A stretch of DNA of 64,000 nucleotides from Rhineura floridana (Eukaryota > Chordata > Lepidosauria > Squamata > Rhineuridae): contig NC_084480.1 in NCBI RefSeq assembly GCF_030035675.1, positions 137,032,738-137,096,737 of the forward strand, written 5' to 3'. Shown here piece after piece: positions 31,401 through 40,152 of the stretch; position 1 is the first letter of the stretch; each line of letters opens with the position of its first letter. Below the pieces are notes generated by a model. It saw nothing but the letters and a program-made list of their open reading frames with translations. It did not search any database and was not told the DNA's origin. The translations under genes were made by a program, and so were the position numbers.

Positions 31401-33388
31401 CTGACCAATTTGTTTCTGGGCTTGTTTCAAAGTGCTGGCTTTGACCATTAAAGCCCTAAATAGTCTGGGAGCAGGATATCAAGAACTGTCTCCTCCCATA
31501 TCAATCTGTGTGAACACTGTCAAAATTGGAGGCCCTGTTCTGTGATCCCCTGCTGTCAGATGTACAGTGACAGGCAGGACTTCCCTTGTTGTGGCACCAA
31601 GGCTATTGAACATCCTCTCAAGGGAGGTCTGCCTTTGCTTGTCTTTCAGTGGGCTTTGAACACATTTTTATTCTAACGGACATCTGGATCTTTATAATGT
31701 ATTAACCTTTTTAATAATGATATACTGAGCTGTTTAACTGTATTGGCTGTTATCTTAAGCCATTTTGTTGTTGTTCTTACTAATTTTTTATTGTTGCTTT
31801 ACAGTTTATTAGCTGCTTTGATTATTTTCCAAACAGAAAAGTGTAAGGTTAAACATGAATAGATTGATAAGTCTTACTTAAGACCAGGGATGGGTGAGGA
31901 TTTTGATTCATTTCACATTTGAAGCCAAATCTATCAAATCTGCACTTTCTGCAACAATATGAGAACTGAAACACAGCCATCCTTCGAAATTCACCCTTTG
32001 AATTTTGTGATGCAATTTGCCAGCCAAACCAAAATGCATATATTAGGGGGAAATGTGCATAAAATATATATATGAGTGAAAATAACATGCAAAAAATGCA
32101 TTATGTGACGAGAAATGGCTTGCAAAAATGTGCGCATTAGTCAAAAGCACCTACCAAAATGTGTTTATTAGGAGAAATTCGCATTAAAATGCTGGAGAAT
32201 TTTCATGAGGGTTTTCTTTTAAAAAATTGCAAATTGCTACAGAAATATGGAGATCCAAATTTAAGATTGGAAAAATGAGACACTGAGAGAACCAAAATTG
32301 ACAGATCTCTCCATCCCTGCCTAAGACTCACCCTGCTAGTGTCTCATGGACTCTTAGGGTTTGAGATTTCAGGACTGCAGTTGACATACCCAGGTGTAGG
32401 CAACTTGCAACTCTCTTCAGCCCCAGCCAACATAGCCATTGGGAGCCATTGATGGGAGCTGAAGTCCAACAACAACCACAGAGCACCATGTTGCTTATCC
32501 CTGTGTATATTCATTGTAGTCCTGAAATCTCAAACTCACAGAGATGATAGGTAATACAGAATGCCTTTGGGTGCTATTTTCAAATGCAGACTGCAGGCAT
32601 TTCTCACAAGTGATACTAAGAATAAGCTATGCAGTTTGATCCTATGCATATTTACTCAGAGGTAAATCCCAGAATGTTCAGTTGAGGTTTATTCCCATGT
32701 CTAGGATTGCAGATATACATCCTGCATTTGTCCAAAGGTGATTCAGGGGTTAGTTTCAGTGGAGCTTACTCCCAAGCAGGTGAGCTTGGGTTGCGGTATC
32801 ACTCTGGAATGTGTCACTTATGGATGTTAATTCAGTAAAGAAAATGACAACTAAATTTGTAGCCCTTCTGTTTTTACAGATGTAGGATTTATTTATTTTT
32901 TAAAACAGATTTGGAATACAAACCTGTTTACTCAGATATAAGTCCCACTGATTCCAAGAGAAGTACTCACACTTAGAGGATTACAGTCCACATCTCTTGA
33001 TTGAAAATCGGCTCACTTTAAGTCTGGTTCTTCTCACTGATATGGTTTCTGGGCAGTGCGGGGGGGGACTCACATAATGGAATGCTCCTTCCTTCCAAAA
33101 AGTAGAGAGATGGTTTCTATCCTATACTTCTCCTGGACATGCTAGTTTTCAATATGTATGGATGTTTAGTGGCAGAGCATTCCATTCTGTGTTAGCCCTT
33201 GCCTTCAGCCTGATGTTGTATCACCCAAGTGCAGATTTATCACCTCAGCAAGAACCTGATATCAGCTTTCGTCCCCATCAACACATGTATTTTTGAAGAC
33301 GAATGCTCTCCCCCACTTTTCTCTCTCCTGTCTTTCACTTTTTAGGGAACATCACAAGGACATCAAAATTGTGAAGGATGAAGTATGA
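23820..33388 (+). CDS. SPINK2: SPINK2-like Kazal-type serine protease inhibitor, four exons
   Basis: Coding exons 23820-23883, 28250-28293, 30749-30861 and 33346-33388 have GT/AG junctions and matching phases, total 264 bases, about 87 residues. Exon 1 codes a hydrophobic signal peptide (CVAAFFFCLCLIVLTG). Exon 3 codes the Kazal domain with C-x7-C-x10-C-x2-C spacing: PICILYHNPVCGSNGMTYQN then ECELC. Exon 4 (REHHKDIKIVKDEV) lines up with the C-terminal strand of SPINK2. Kazal proteins are secreted and block serine proteases by a reactive loop between the second and third cysteines. Odd point: the codon for the sixth cysteine is TGA, followed by another TGA; a different cysteine stands two residues after C5. 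AATAAA at 33496-33501 is a fitting poly(A) signal. An upstream in-frame ATG exists at 23781. Which SPINK paralogue this is remains uncertain. Confidence 0.82.
23947..24277. mobile_element. hAT-like MITE (GGGGTTCCCAA ends)
   Basis: Left end CTGGGGTTCCCAATATGG and right end GGTTGGGGATCCCTG are imperfect inverted copies. Lies at the start of SPINK intron 1. The open frame crossing it from the SPINK first exon is read-through beyond the splice donor. Confidence 0.55.
24297..24568. repeat. Long intronic hairpin, arms of about 107-120 bp
   Basis: 24311-24417 and 24437-24545 are inverted copies (about 90% by eye) with a 19-base loop. Shared blocks include GAGCAAGGAGCAAAGATTCT and GTTGATTTCACTAA. 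The loop and part of the left arm recur directly after it (24565-24600), and a piece of arm recurs after the SINE, so the array was longer. It lies in SPINK intron 1 and would be transcribed. Confidence 0.85.
24599..24836 (+). mobile_element. Sauria-type tRNA SINE, full length
   Basis: GAGAGCCAGTGTGGTTAAGG, GATTCGAATCCCCACACAGC and GTCGCCGTAAGTCGGAATTG with a TTTCCATTTTCC tail. It has landed inside the repeated hairpin unit and split it. Confidence 0.87.
24890..25255 (+). mobile_element. Periodic hAT-like MITE, copy 1
   Basis: Contains ACACAGCCATCCTTAGAAAT, then a run of units built on AAAATGCATATATTA spaced roughly 30-35 bases, then AATTTAAGATTGGAGAAATG and the end ACACATCCCTAG. Copies at 25985-26345 (opposite strand) and 31884-32325. 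Confidence 0.7.
25320..25465 (-). mobile_element. CR1-like LINE 3' end, minus strand
   Basis: AGAAGAGCCTTGCTGGATCA, GGCCCATCTGATCCAGCATT and GCAGGACCTGAATGC are inverted CR1 3' UTR sequence. Confidence 0.8.
25985..26345 (-). mobile_element. Periodic hAT-like MITE, copy 2
   Basis: Begins TAGGGATGGGATAATC and reads as the reverse complement of copy 1, ending in GGATGGCTGCATTTCAG. The CAGGGATGG-type end suggests hAT. Lies in SPINK intron 1. Confidence 0.7.
26437..26515. mobile_element. Short palindromic MITE, about 80 bp
   Basis: CATATTCCTGGGAGTAAGTC, CCCATTGAACTCAATAG and AGGACTGCAATGC mark the same family as 21943-22033. Partial. Confidence 0.5.
26600..27690. other. SPINK intron 1, no recognisable feature
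   Basis: No exon, RNA gene or repeat that I can name. Short open frames on both strands lack protein-like features. Confidence 0.35.
27700..27890 (+). mobile_element. LINE 3' end fragment
   Basis: TTTGGGCTCCTTTGGGAGG, AAGGGTGAGCTACAAATTTC and an (AATA)n tail match L2-type 3' ends seen elsewhere in the window. Confidence 0.55.
28447..28478. repeat. (TA)n microsatellite
   Basis: An uninterrupted run of about 14 AT dinucleotides after a poly-A stretch, in SPINK intron 2. A shorter run is at 28981-28996. Confidence 0.9.
28505..28680 (+). mobile_element. CR1-like LINE 3' UTR fragment
   Basis: GCACTCTTGTTCTGCTTGTG, GGCTTCCCAGAGGCTTCTGG and TTGGTCACTGTGAGA match the CR1 3' end, diverged. Confidence 0.6.
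28686..28822. mobile_element. hAT-like MITE, whole
   Basis: Left end CAGGTATGGGGAACC, right end GGTTCCCTACCCCTG. Flanking octamers ACAGAGGC and AGATAGGC agree at six of eight positions, fitting an 8-base hAT target duplication. Confidence 0.72.
29640..29725 (-). mobile_element. L2-like LINE 3' tip, minus strand
   Basis: On the minus strand it reads GTTGTACACCGCCCTGGGAG then CTATAGGGCGGTTTA and a (TAAA)n tail, the same 3' tip as the LINE at 35575-38640. Confidence 0.75.
29726..30000. repeat. AT-rich unassigned repeat, copy 2
   Basis: Repeats ATCAATATTTT-like motifs several times, then shares AATCTGATCCACAATGA and GGGCAGAATTCTAGCAC with 23413-23585. May be the same superfamily as the periodic MITE, judging by the final ACATCCCTT. 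Confidence 0.5.
30486..30715. mobile_element. Palindromic MITE of about 230 bp, copy 2
   Basis: Arms GTTATATTCAACATAACAC and GTTAGTTGAATACAGCCC, with CAGATTTGGGGAGGGC and TGGCTTCCGCTAGTGC inside. Inverted relative to 8225-8455. It ends about 30 bases upstream of SPINK exon 3. Confidence 0.65.
31425..31855 (+). mobile_element. L2-like LINE C-terminal fragment
   Basis: Frames give TIKALNSLGAGYQ and later a FNTFLF-like end followed by a 3' UTR with GTTTAACTGTATTGGC. Heavily mutated; no intact frame. Lies in SPINK intron 3. Confidence 0.6.
31884..32325 (+). mobile_element. Periodic hAT-like MITE, copy 3, whole
   Basis: Left end CAGGGATGGGTGAGG and right end CTCCATCCCTGCC are inverted copies, giving terminal repeats near CAGGGATGG as in hAT elements. 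The centre repeats AAAATGCATATATTA-like units. Confidence 0.75.
32391..32506. mobile_element. hAT-like MITE, diverged
   Basis: CAGGTGTAGGCAACTTGC at left and TTGCTTATCCCTGTG at right; inner CAGCCCCAGCCAACAT is shared with 39505-39610. Confidence 0.55.
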
Positions 33389-33764
33389 TGAAATATGGAG
33401 GATGCTTCTGTTTCAATTCCAATATATATTGGAATATATATATTCCAGTATAAAATGGCACTAAAGCTGATTAATCAGAGTTTAATAGATTACAAAATAA
33501 AAAGTTCTTAAGAGCTTTATACTGCTTGACTTCATGTTGCTGGGTTTTGCTTTGCCCCCAAACAGTGACTACACTGATAGTGCTACAGTAACCTTGTATG
33601 TTGATTTAAACAAAATAATTGTTTAAGAGGGCCAAGTCATTCTTGTTTTTTAACATTCAAGATTTTCAAGTGCATAATGGTTTTGAAAAGCCAAATCCTG
33701 AGAGCAAAAATAAAGATGTTGGAAACTAGGGATTGGATCTCCTGTCTCTTCACATTTTTGCAAA

Positions 33765-33895
33765 AAGCAGGTGCATGGGTGCTATTGCATTCATGCCCTC
33801 TTTGTGAGCTTCCCATAGGCATCTAGTTGGCCAGTGTGGGAACAGAATGCTGAACTAGATGGGCCTTTGGTGTTATCAAACAGCTGCTCATGTTT
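33765..33895 (+). mobile_element. CR1-like LINE 3' UTR fragment
   Basis: GGGTGCTATTGCATTCATGC, ATCTAGTTGGCCAGTGTGG and GAACTAGATGGGCCTTTGG match the CR1 3' end. Begins about 260 bases after the SPINK poly(A) signal. Confidence 0.65.
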
Positions 33896-34894
33896 GTGTG
33901 TTCAGGAGATTTGATTTAGGACTGGAAGAGGAGACTGTTCAATCCTTCCCTTCTGTGCTTCCTCTTCCTCCTCCCCTGCCTGGATGAAAATACTCCACCA
34001 CCACCCAGCAGCTATTTATCCATGAAAGACAAATTTGTTTTTTCCCAATGGGGCAAATATTCCATTACTTTCTCTCTCTGTGTGTGTGACACATAGAGAG
34101 ATTTTCACTGGGAGGAAATGGTGTGGGGAAAGAGTTATTCTGTTTCACAGCACCATGATCCTCCTGATCTAAATCAAACTCTCACCCCATGGCTGCTTTT
34201 TACAGAAAGAGAGAGAGATGGGAGATACACTTACTGCTCTGCAGCATGTATAATTTGGCCCTGAGGATTTCTGTGCCAGCAAAAAGGAGTGATGGCTCCA
34301 CCACACTACAGAGGAAGATGCTATTATAGAGCTGCCTAGTTTCATTTTCGCAGATAATTTGGGAGAATTACAGTCTGAGAACATGGAGACGTGCAGCCTA
34401 CCACATTCTTGATCAACCTTTGCACCCTTCTTAGTTGATACCCCATCTGTATGTATATATGAGTATGAGTGACTGGCTGGGTCTAAGGGCTTGTCCACAC
34501 CGGAGTGTACTGTATGTTTGCAGCTGTTTGTGTTCCAATTTAATTTTCATAGTCCACATGACACTACCCTCAAACAACACCAGTCGTGATGCTTTCCCCT
34601 GCAAATTCATGTTTTCCCAATACAGGGATAATCCGATAAATTGGGGAAAATCAGGCTCCACTTGGGGTCATAGATTATTTGTTTGTGTTTTGGGGTGGGC
34701 GAATAAATTGTCACTTTTCTACACCCACTACTTCCTCTATGCTTTTATTTCTTTTCCAGCCATGTTCACAACTATTTCTGGTGCGCTCCTAAATGGAGGA
34801 GCATGTGTGTGAGTGTGTGTGAAATTGCCTTGGTTGTCCCAGTGCATGATCTTCAGAGGGAGAGAGCTGGAGAGAATGTGGTATTGTTGATTTG

Positions 34895-35410
34895 TCTGGA
34901 TTAATGTGGGACCTTCAGTACCCTTGTCCATGGTGTCATCTGGTAGAAAGCCTCAAGGCACTGGTCTTGGGTTGTTTTGCTCCTACCTGGAAAGCAGATT
35001 CCAGAAGATGGTGCTGGGGAAGCTGTTCTTTGACACCATGGGACTTGTGCTGTGATGTTCCAAAGGTTGTACTTTGTTCCACATGCTGTTTACTATCTGC
35101 ATAAGGCTAATGGGAGAGGCTGGCTGGAGATGGTGCCATCATGAAACACTTAGCTCTTCTTTTCCTTTTATCTGAACTAGGTAAAGGGGTGAATATACTG
35201 AATGTGTGCCTGGAATTGGCAATGGGCTAGATGAGAGCTAATAAACTGAAACTCAATCCAAACAAAACGGAAGCACTGTCAACGAATGGATTGGTGGTTT
35301 TGGGAGGTAGTATTCTACCTACTCTAGACAAGGTTGGACTTTCCCTAAGGAGTAGGTTCACAGTTTGGGGTTGTTAGATCCATCCCTTTTGTTGGTCCGT
35401 CAAGTTATTG
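34895..35410 (+). mobile_element. Older L2-like LINE fragment
   Basis: One frame reads FQKMVLGKLFFDTMG (the RT region before the catalytic motif) and a later one NKLKLNPNKTEAL, both L2-type. Large parts between them are lost. The younger LINE that follows appears to have inserted close to its end. Confidence 0.65.
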
Positions 35411-35574
35411 GAATATACCAGTACATCATGCATAGGACTGAGTCCTCTTCACATTCATATAGAATTTATATTTACACAGAATATGAACTTTGGTTAACAT
35501 CAGTTAGTGACTGGCTCCAAGGTCATCCAGTGAGCATTATGGCTCAGTGAGGAGCTGAAACCAGGTCACCTAGG

Positions 35575-38500
35575 TGACACAGACAAGTCGTGTCTGTGCC
35601 TTGTTCCGATTCTCCTCATATCCACAGGATTTCGGGTTGTCCTATCAGCCAGCTCTCGAATCTCCAAGTGCTGCTTTTAAATGCCAGGTCGGTATATAAT
35701 AAAACCTCCCTAGTCCATGATGTAATTGTGGAGGAGAGCGCCGACCTGGCATGCATAACCGAGACCTGGGTGGGGGAGCAGGGAGGAGTTGCCCTTTCCC
35801 AGCTTTGCCCACCCGGGTATATGGTCCAGCACTGTGGTAGATCCGAGGGCCGGGGAGGGGGGGTTGCTGTGGTCTATAAGAGTTCTTTTCTCCTCACCAG
35901 GCACCCTGTCCAGGCGGTGACTGGCCTGGAGTGTCTCCACCTTGTGTTGGGCCAGCGAGACAGATTGGGAATTCTGTTGGTGTACCGCCCACCTTGCTGC
36001 CCAACAGCTTCCCTAGCTGAGCTGACCAAGATAGTCTTGGAGGTGTTGTTGGGATCCCCTAGACTTTTGGTACTGGGGGATTTCAATATCCACGCCGAGG
36101 CTGTCTTATCAGGGGCAGCTCAGGACTTCATTGCCGCCATGACAACAATGGGGCTGTCTCAATTTTGTACTGGACCAACGCATGTGTCGGGACATACTCT
36201 TGATTTGATCTTCACCACTGGACATGGAGATGGTGACCTGCAGGTGGGGTGTTTTTCATCTACCCCATTGTCATGGACAGATCACCGCCTGCTGAGATTT
36301 AGACTTACGGCGTCCCTTTCCCTCTGCAAAGGTGGGGGACCTATTAAGTTGGTCCGCTCCTGGAGACTAATGGATCCTTTGGGTTTTCAGACGGCTCTGG
36401 GAGATTTTCCGGCTGATAAGACTAGTGCTCCTGTCGAGGCCCTGGTTGAACTGTGGAATACGGAAATGACCCGGGCTGTTGACACGATCGCTCCTGCACG
36501 CCCCCTTCGATGTAGAGCTCATACAGCTCCGTGGTATACCCTGGAGCTGAGAGTGATGAAACAAGAGAGGAGGAGGCTTGAGTGTAGGTGGAGGCGAACT
36601 CCTGACGGATGCAATTATGCTTTGGTAAGTGCCTCTACTAAGTTGTACATAGAAGCGGTAAGGACAGCAAAAAAGTGTTATTTTGCTGCCTCTATTAAAT
36701 CATCTTTATGCCGCCCAGCGGAGCTTTTTAAGGTAGTACGTGGGCTTTTACACTCTGGCCCTCAGGATACTACAGAGTCATCTGAAGCCCGCTGCAACGA
36801 GTTTGCGGGGCACTTCCAAAATAAAATTGCATGCATCCGTAGGGACCTCGACTCTAATGTTAGGACAGTTGAATCCATTGAGGTACCTAGATCACGGTCT
36901 TGTCCTCAGTTGTTGGATGAGTTTCAATCAGTGCAGCTTGGGGAAGTTGACAAGATGCTTGGACTGGTGCGTGCAACCACGTCGGTACTCGACCCTTGCC
37001 CTCTTGGCTAGTTAAAGCTAGCCGGGCTGGAACTGCCGGCTGGGCCAAGGAAGTGATCAATGCCTCCTTGAGTGAGGGAGTTGTCCCTCGTTGTCTCAAG
37101 GAGGCTGTAGTGAGACCTTTCTTGAAGAGGTCGTCCTTGGACCCAGATAATTTGAACAACTATCGACCGGTAGTGAATGTTCCATTTCTGGGCAAGGTCT
37201 TGGAATGGGTGGTTGCCAGCCAGCTCCAGGCGCTCTTGGATGAAACCGATTATCTAGATCCGTTTCAATCCGGTTTTAGGCCCGGTTTTGGCACAGAAAC
37301 AGCCTTGGTCACCCTGTACGATGACCTTTGTCGGGAGAGGGACAGGGGGAGTGTAACTCTGTTGATTCTCCTGGATCTGTCAGCTGCTTTTGATACCATT
37401 GACCATGGTATCCTTCTGGAGAGACTCGCGGAGTTGGGAGTTGGAGGTACTGCTTGGCGGTGGCTCCGCTCCTACTTGGCGGATCGTCTCCAGAAGGTAG
37501 TGCTTGGGGAACATTGCTCGATACCCTGGACTCTCCATTGTGGAGTCCCTCAGGGATCGGTTCTGTCCCCCATGCTTTTCAACATCTACATGAAGCCTCT
37601 GGGTGCGGTCATCCGGAGTTTTGGAGTGCGTTGCCATCAGTATGCTGATGACACACAACTCTATTACTCCTTTTCATCTGCTTCAGGTGAGGCTGTTGAT
37701 GTGCTGAACCGTTGCCTGACCGCGATAATGGACTGGATGGGAGCTAATAAACTGAAACTCAATCCAGACAAGACTGAGACACTGTTGGTGAGTGCCTTTT
37801 CCGCTCAGATGGAGGATGTTCATCCTGTTCTGGATGGGGTTACACTCCCCCTGAAGGAACAGGTTCGTAGTCTGGGGGTTCTTTTCGACCCTTCCTTGTC
37901 ACTCGAGGCTCAGGTAGCCTCGGTGGCTCGGAATGCATTTTACCATCTTCGTTTGGTAGCCCAACTACGCCCCTATCTTGGCGGTGACGACCTCGCCTCA
38001 GTTGTTCATGCTCTAGTGACCTCTAGATTGGATTACTGTAATGCACTCTACGTTGGGCTGCCCTTGAAGATGGTTCGGAAGCTGCAGCTAGTGCAAAATG
38101 CAGCAGCCAGACTACTGACGAGGACCAAGCGGTCCTCACATATTACACCTATTCTGGCCCATTTGCACTGGTTGCCGATTTGTTTCCGGGCCAGATTCAA
38201 GGTGCTGGTATTGACCTATAAAGCCTTACACAGTGTGGGCCCGCAATATCTGATGGTACGCCTCTCCCGCTATGAACCTACCCGTACACTTCGTTCGACA
38301 TCTAAGGCCCTCCTCCGAGTACCGTCTCACCGAGAGGCTCGGAGGGTAATGACAAGATCTAGGGCCTTTTCGGTGGTGGCCCCCGAATTGTGGAACAGTC
38401 TCCCCGAGGAGGTACACCTGGCGTCTACGCTGCTATCCTTTCGGCGCCAGGCTAAAACCTTCCTATTCTCCCAGGCATTTTAATATATTTCTATGTATTT

Positions 38501-38640
38501 TACTGTTTTAATGTTTTAGCTATGTTATTATGAATTTGTAGTTTTATCTGTGATTTTGTTCATTTATTGTATTATTGTATGTTGTACACCGCCCAGGGAG
38601 CCATTGGCTATGGGCGGTTTATAAATAAAATTAAATAAAT
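35575..38640 (+). mobile_element. L2-like LINE, nearly full-length ORF2
   Basis: Two long frames cover an entire ORF2. The first (35590-37011) has an AP-endonuclease: LLLNARSVYNK, ITETWVG, LGDFNIH and SWTDHRL. The second (36996-38483) has the RT: LLDLSAAFDTIDH, GVPQGSVLSPMLF, YADDTQLYY, then SRLDYCNALYVGLPLK and FSVVAPELWNSLP. The two frames overlap where CCCTCTTGG stands for an expected CCCTTCTTGG, a one-base loss; otherwise the coding is open. The 3' UTR ends GGCGGTTTATAAATAAA with a (TAAA)n tail. No ORF1 is seen, so the 5' end may be slightly truncated. It is the youngest LINE in the window. Confidence 0.9.
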
Positions 38641-38649
38641 AAAATACCT

Positions 38650-38828
38650 AGGCCAGTGTGGTGTAGTGGTTGAGGTGTTGGACTACGACCTGGGAGGCCA
38701 TGGTTCAAATCCCCACATAGCCATGAAGCTCACTGGGTGACCTGGGGCCAGTCACTGCCTCTCAGCCTCATGAAAACCCTATTCAAAGGGTATCCATAAG
38801 TCGGAATTGACTTGAAGGCAGTACACAA
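38650..38828 (+). mobile_element. Sauria-type tRNA SINE with internal deletion
   Basis: GGCCAGTGTGGTGTAGTGGT and CATAAGTCGGAATTGACTTG are present, but about 40 bases of body between TCAGCCTCA and TGAAAACCC are missing. It sits directly on the tail of the preceding LINE. Confidence 0.82.
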
Positions 38829-39504
38829 GTGATACCTAGTACAACACTCTAACCACTACACCAAACTGGCTCTTGGATTAAAAACACTTATATTAAAATA
38901 ATATCTAAAAATTGGGGAACCATTTTTATCTATCAAAATGTGTTTTAATCGTCCATGCTAATTGATTACTTGATTTACAGGCTGCAGCCCTACTATGAAC
39001 CGAAAACTAGGGTTATCTAATACAGGACATATTTGTAATAAGCCTGACCCAGTTCATTTTTATATTCTCGGTCATCGAAAAACAGCATTATTTTTAAATG
39101 TATATGCTGCCTTTCCTTCCAAAAGGAGCCATGAGAAGATGATGCAGTCTGTCTCTCATCCTTGTGATCTGCCTTTCACACCTACATCCCTCCTTTTCTT
39201 TCAAAAGGTCGTGTCACAGCTTCATTGGAGCACGTTGCATCATGCAGTGGGTGGAGCCTGCTTCATTTTTAAAGGCCTTTCAAGCTGACATTTGGCAGAG
39301 CAGTTCACAGATGCTGAGCTGGAGTAAGAAGCTGATACTCAGCAGAACACATCTGCTTTCTTCCACCCTTAAGCAAAACTTAGCAACCAAGGCCCAGGAG
39401 ACTTGGGAAGGGAGAAATTACCCATGTCTCTCCTTTCCTTTGCTGACTCTGGACATACAAGGGGTGAACATCTTGGGGAAGGGTATGCAAGTGCCTTATG
39501 GTGG

Positions 39505-39640
39505 GATTGGGTAACCTGTAGCCTTCCAGATGTTGCTGGACTCCAACTCTCATCAGCCCCAGCCAACATATACATTGGTCAGTGATGATGGCAGTTGTAG
39601 TCCAGCAACATATGGGCTGGTGCCCATTGGGACTGGTAGG
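39505..39640. mobile_element. hAT-like MITE
   Basis: GGGTAACCTGTAGCCTTCCA, GATGTTGCTGGACTCCAAC and GGCAGTTGTAGTCCAGCAAC form the usual palindromic body. The right end is worn. Confidence 0.62.
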
Positions 39641-39851
39641 GTGGAAAGCAGAGAGCCCAACAGTAGGTGAAGCCTGAGCCAATGTCAGGCAAAACCACCC
39701 CACCTGGTTGGAAGAAGGCAGGCAAGTAAGGGAAGGCTGAGGTTGTGGGGCATGGCCTCATTCACTCTAATAGATGACCACACATTCCCCATCCCTGCCC
39801 CATGGAGTATGGCTGCAGTGGTGTTGCCTTCTGTGAAGAACAGTCCTAGAG

Positions 39852-39998
39852 CAGGGGTGGGCAAACATACATCATTTGATGTTGGTGGCCAGGAGGGGGA
39901 TGAGGGGGTGGCAGAGAGAGAAAAAAGGGGGTGCCTCACCCACTGACAGATTACCCGAGAAAATGTAATGCTTGACAGGAAAAAGTTTTCCACCCCTG
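39852..39998. mobile_element. hAT MITE with 8-base target duplication
   Basis: Left end CAGGGGTGGGCAAAC and right end GTTTTCCACCCCTG are inverted copies. The flanks TCCTAGAG and CCCTAGAG agree at seven of eight positions, a typical hAT target duplication. Confidence 0.82.
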
Positions 39999-40152
39999 CC
40001 CTAGAGTAGTCCTGTCCATTTGATATCTCCCTGCAAAGTGGGTGGGTGAGTGGGGGACATATATATATATCCCTAATGAATATGAATGTGCCAATATTCT
40101 CAGTTGTGTTTATTCCAGGTAGTTCCCTGACCGAACAATGACAGCAACTTAC

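Noticed and set aside
33410-33460. AT-rich palindrome (ATTCCAATATATATTGGAAT) after the SPINK stop as a SECIS element
   Set aside because: It lacks the conserved ATGA and GA quartet arrangement of SECIS elements; more likely a simple AT palindrome.
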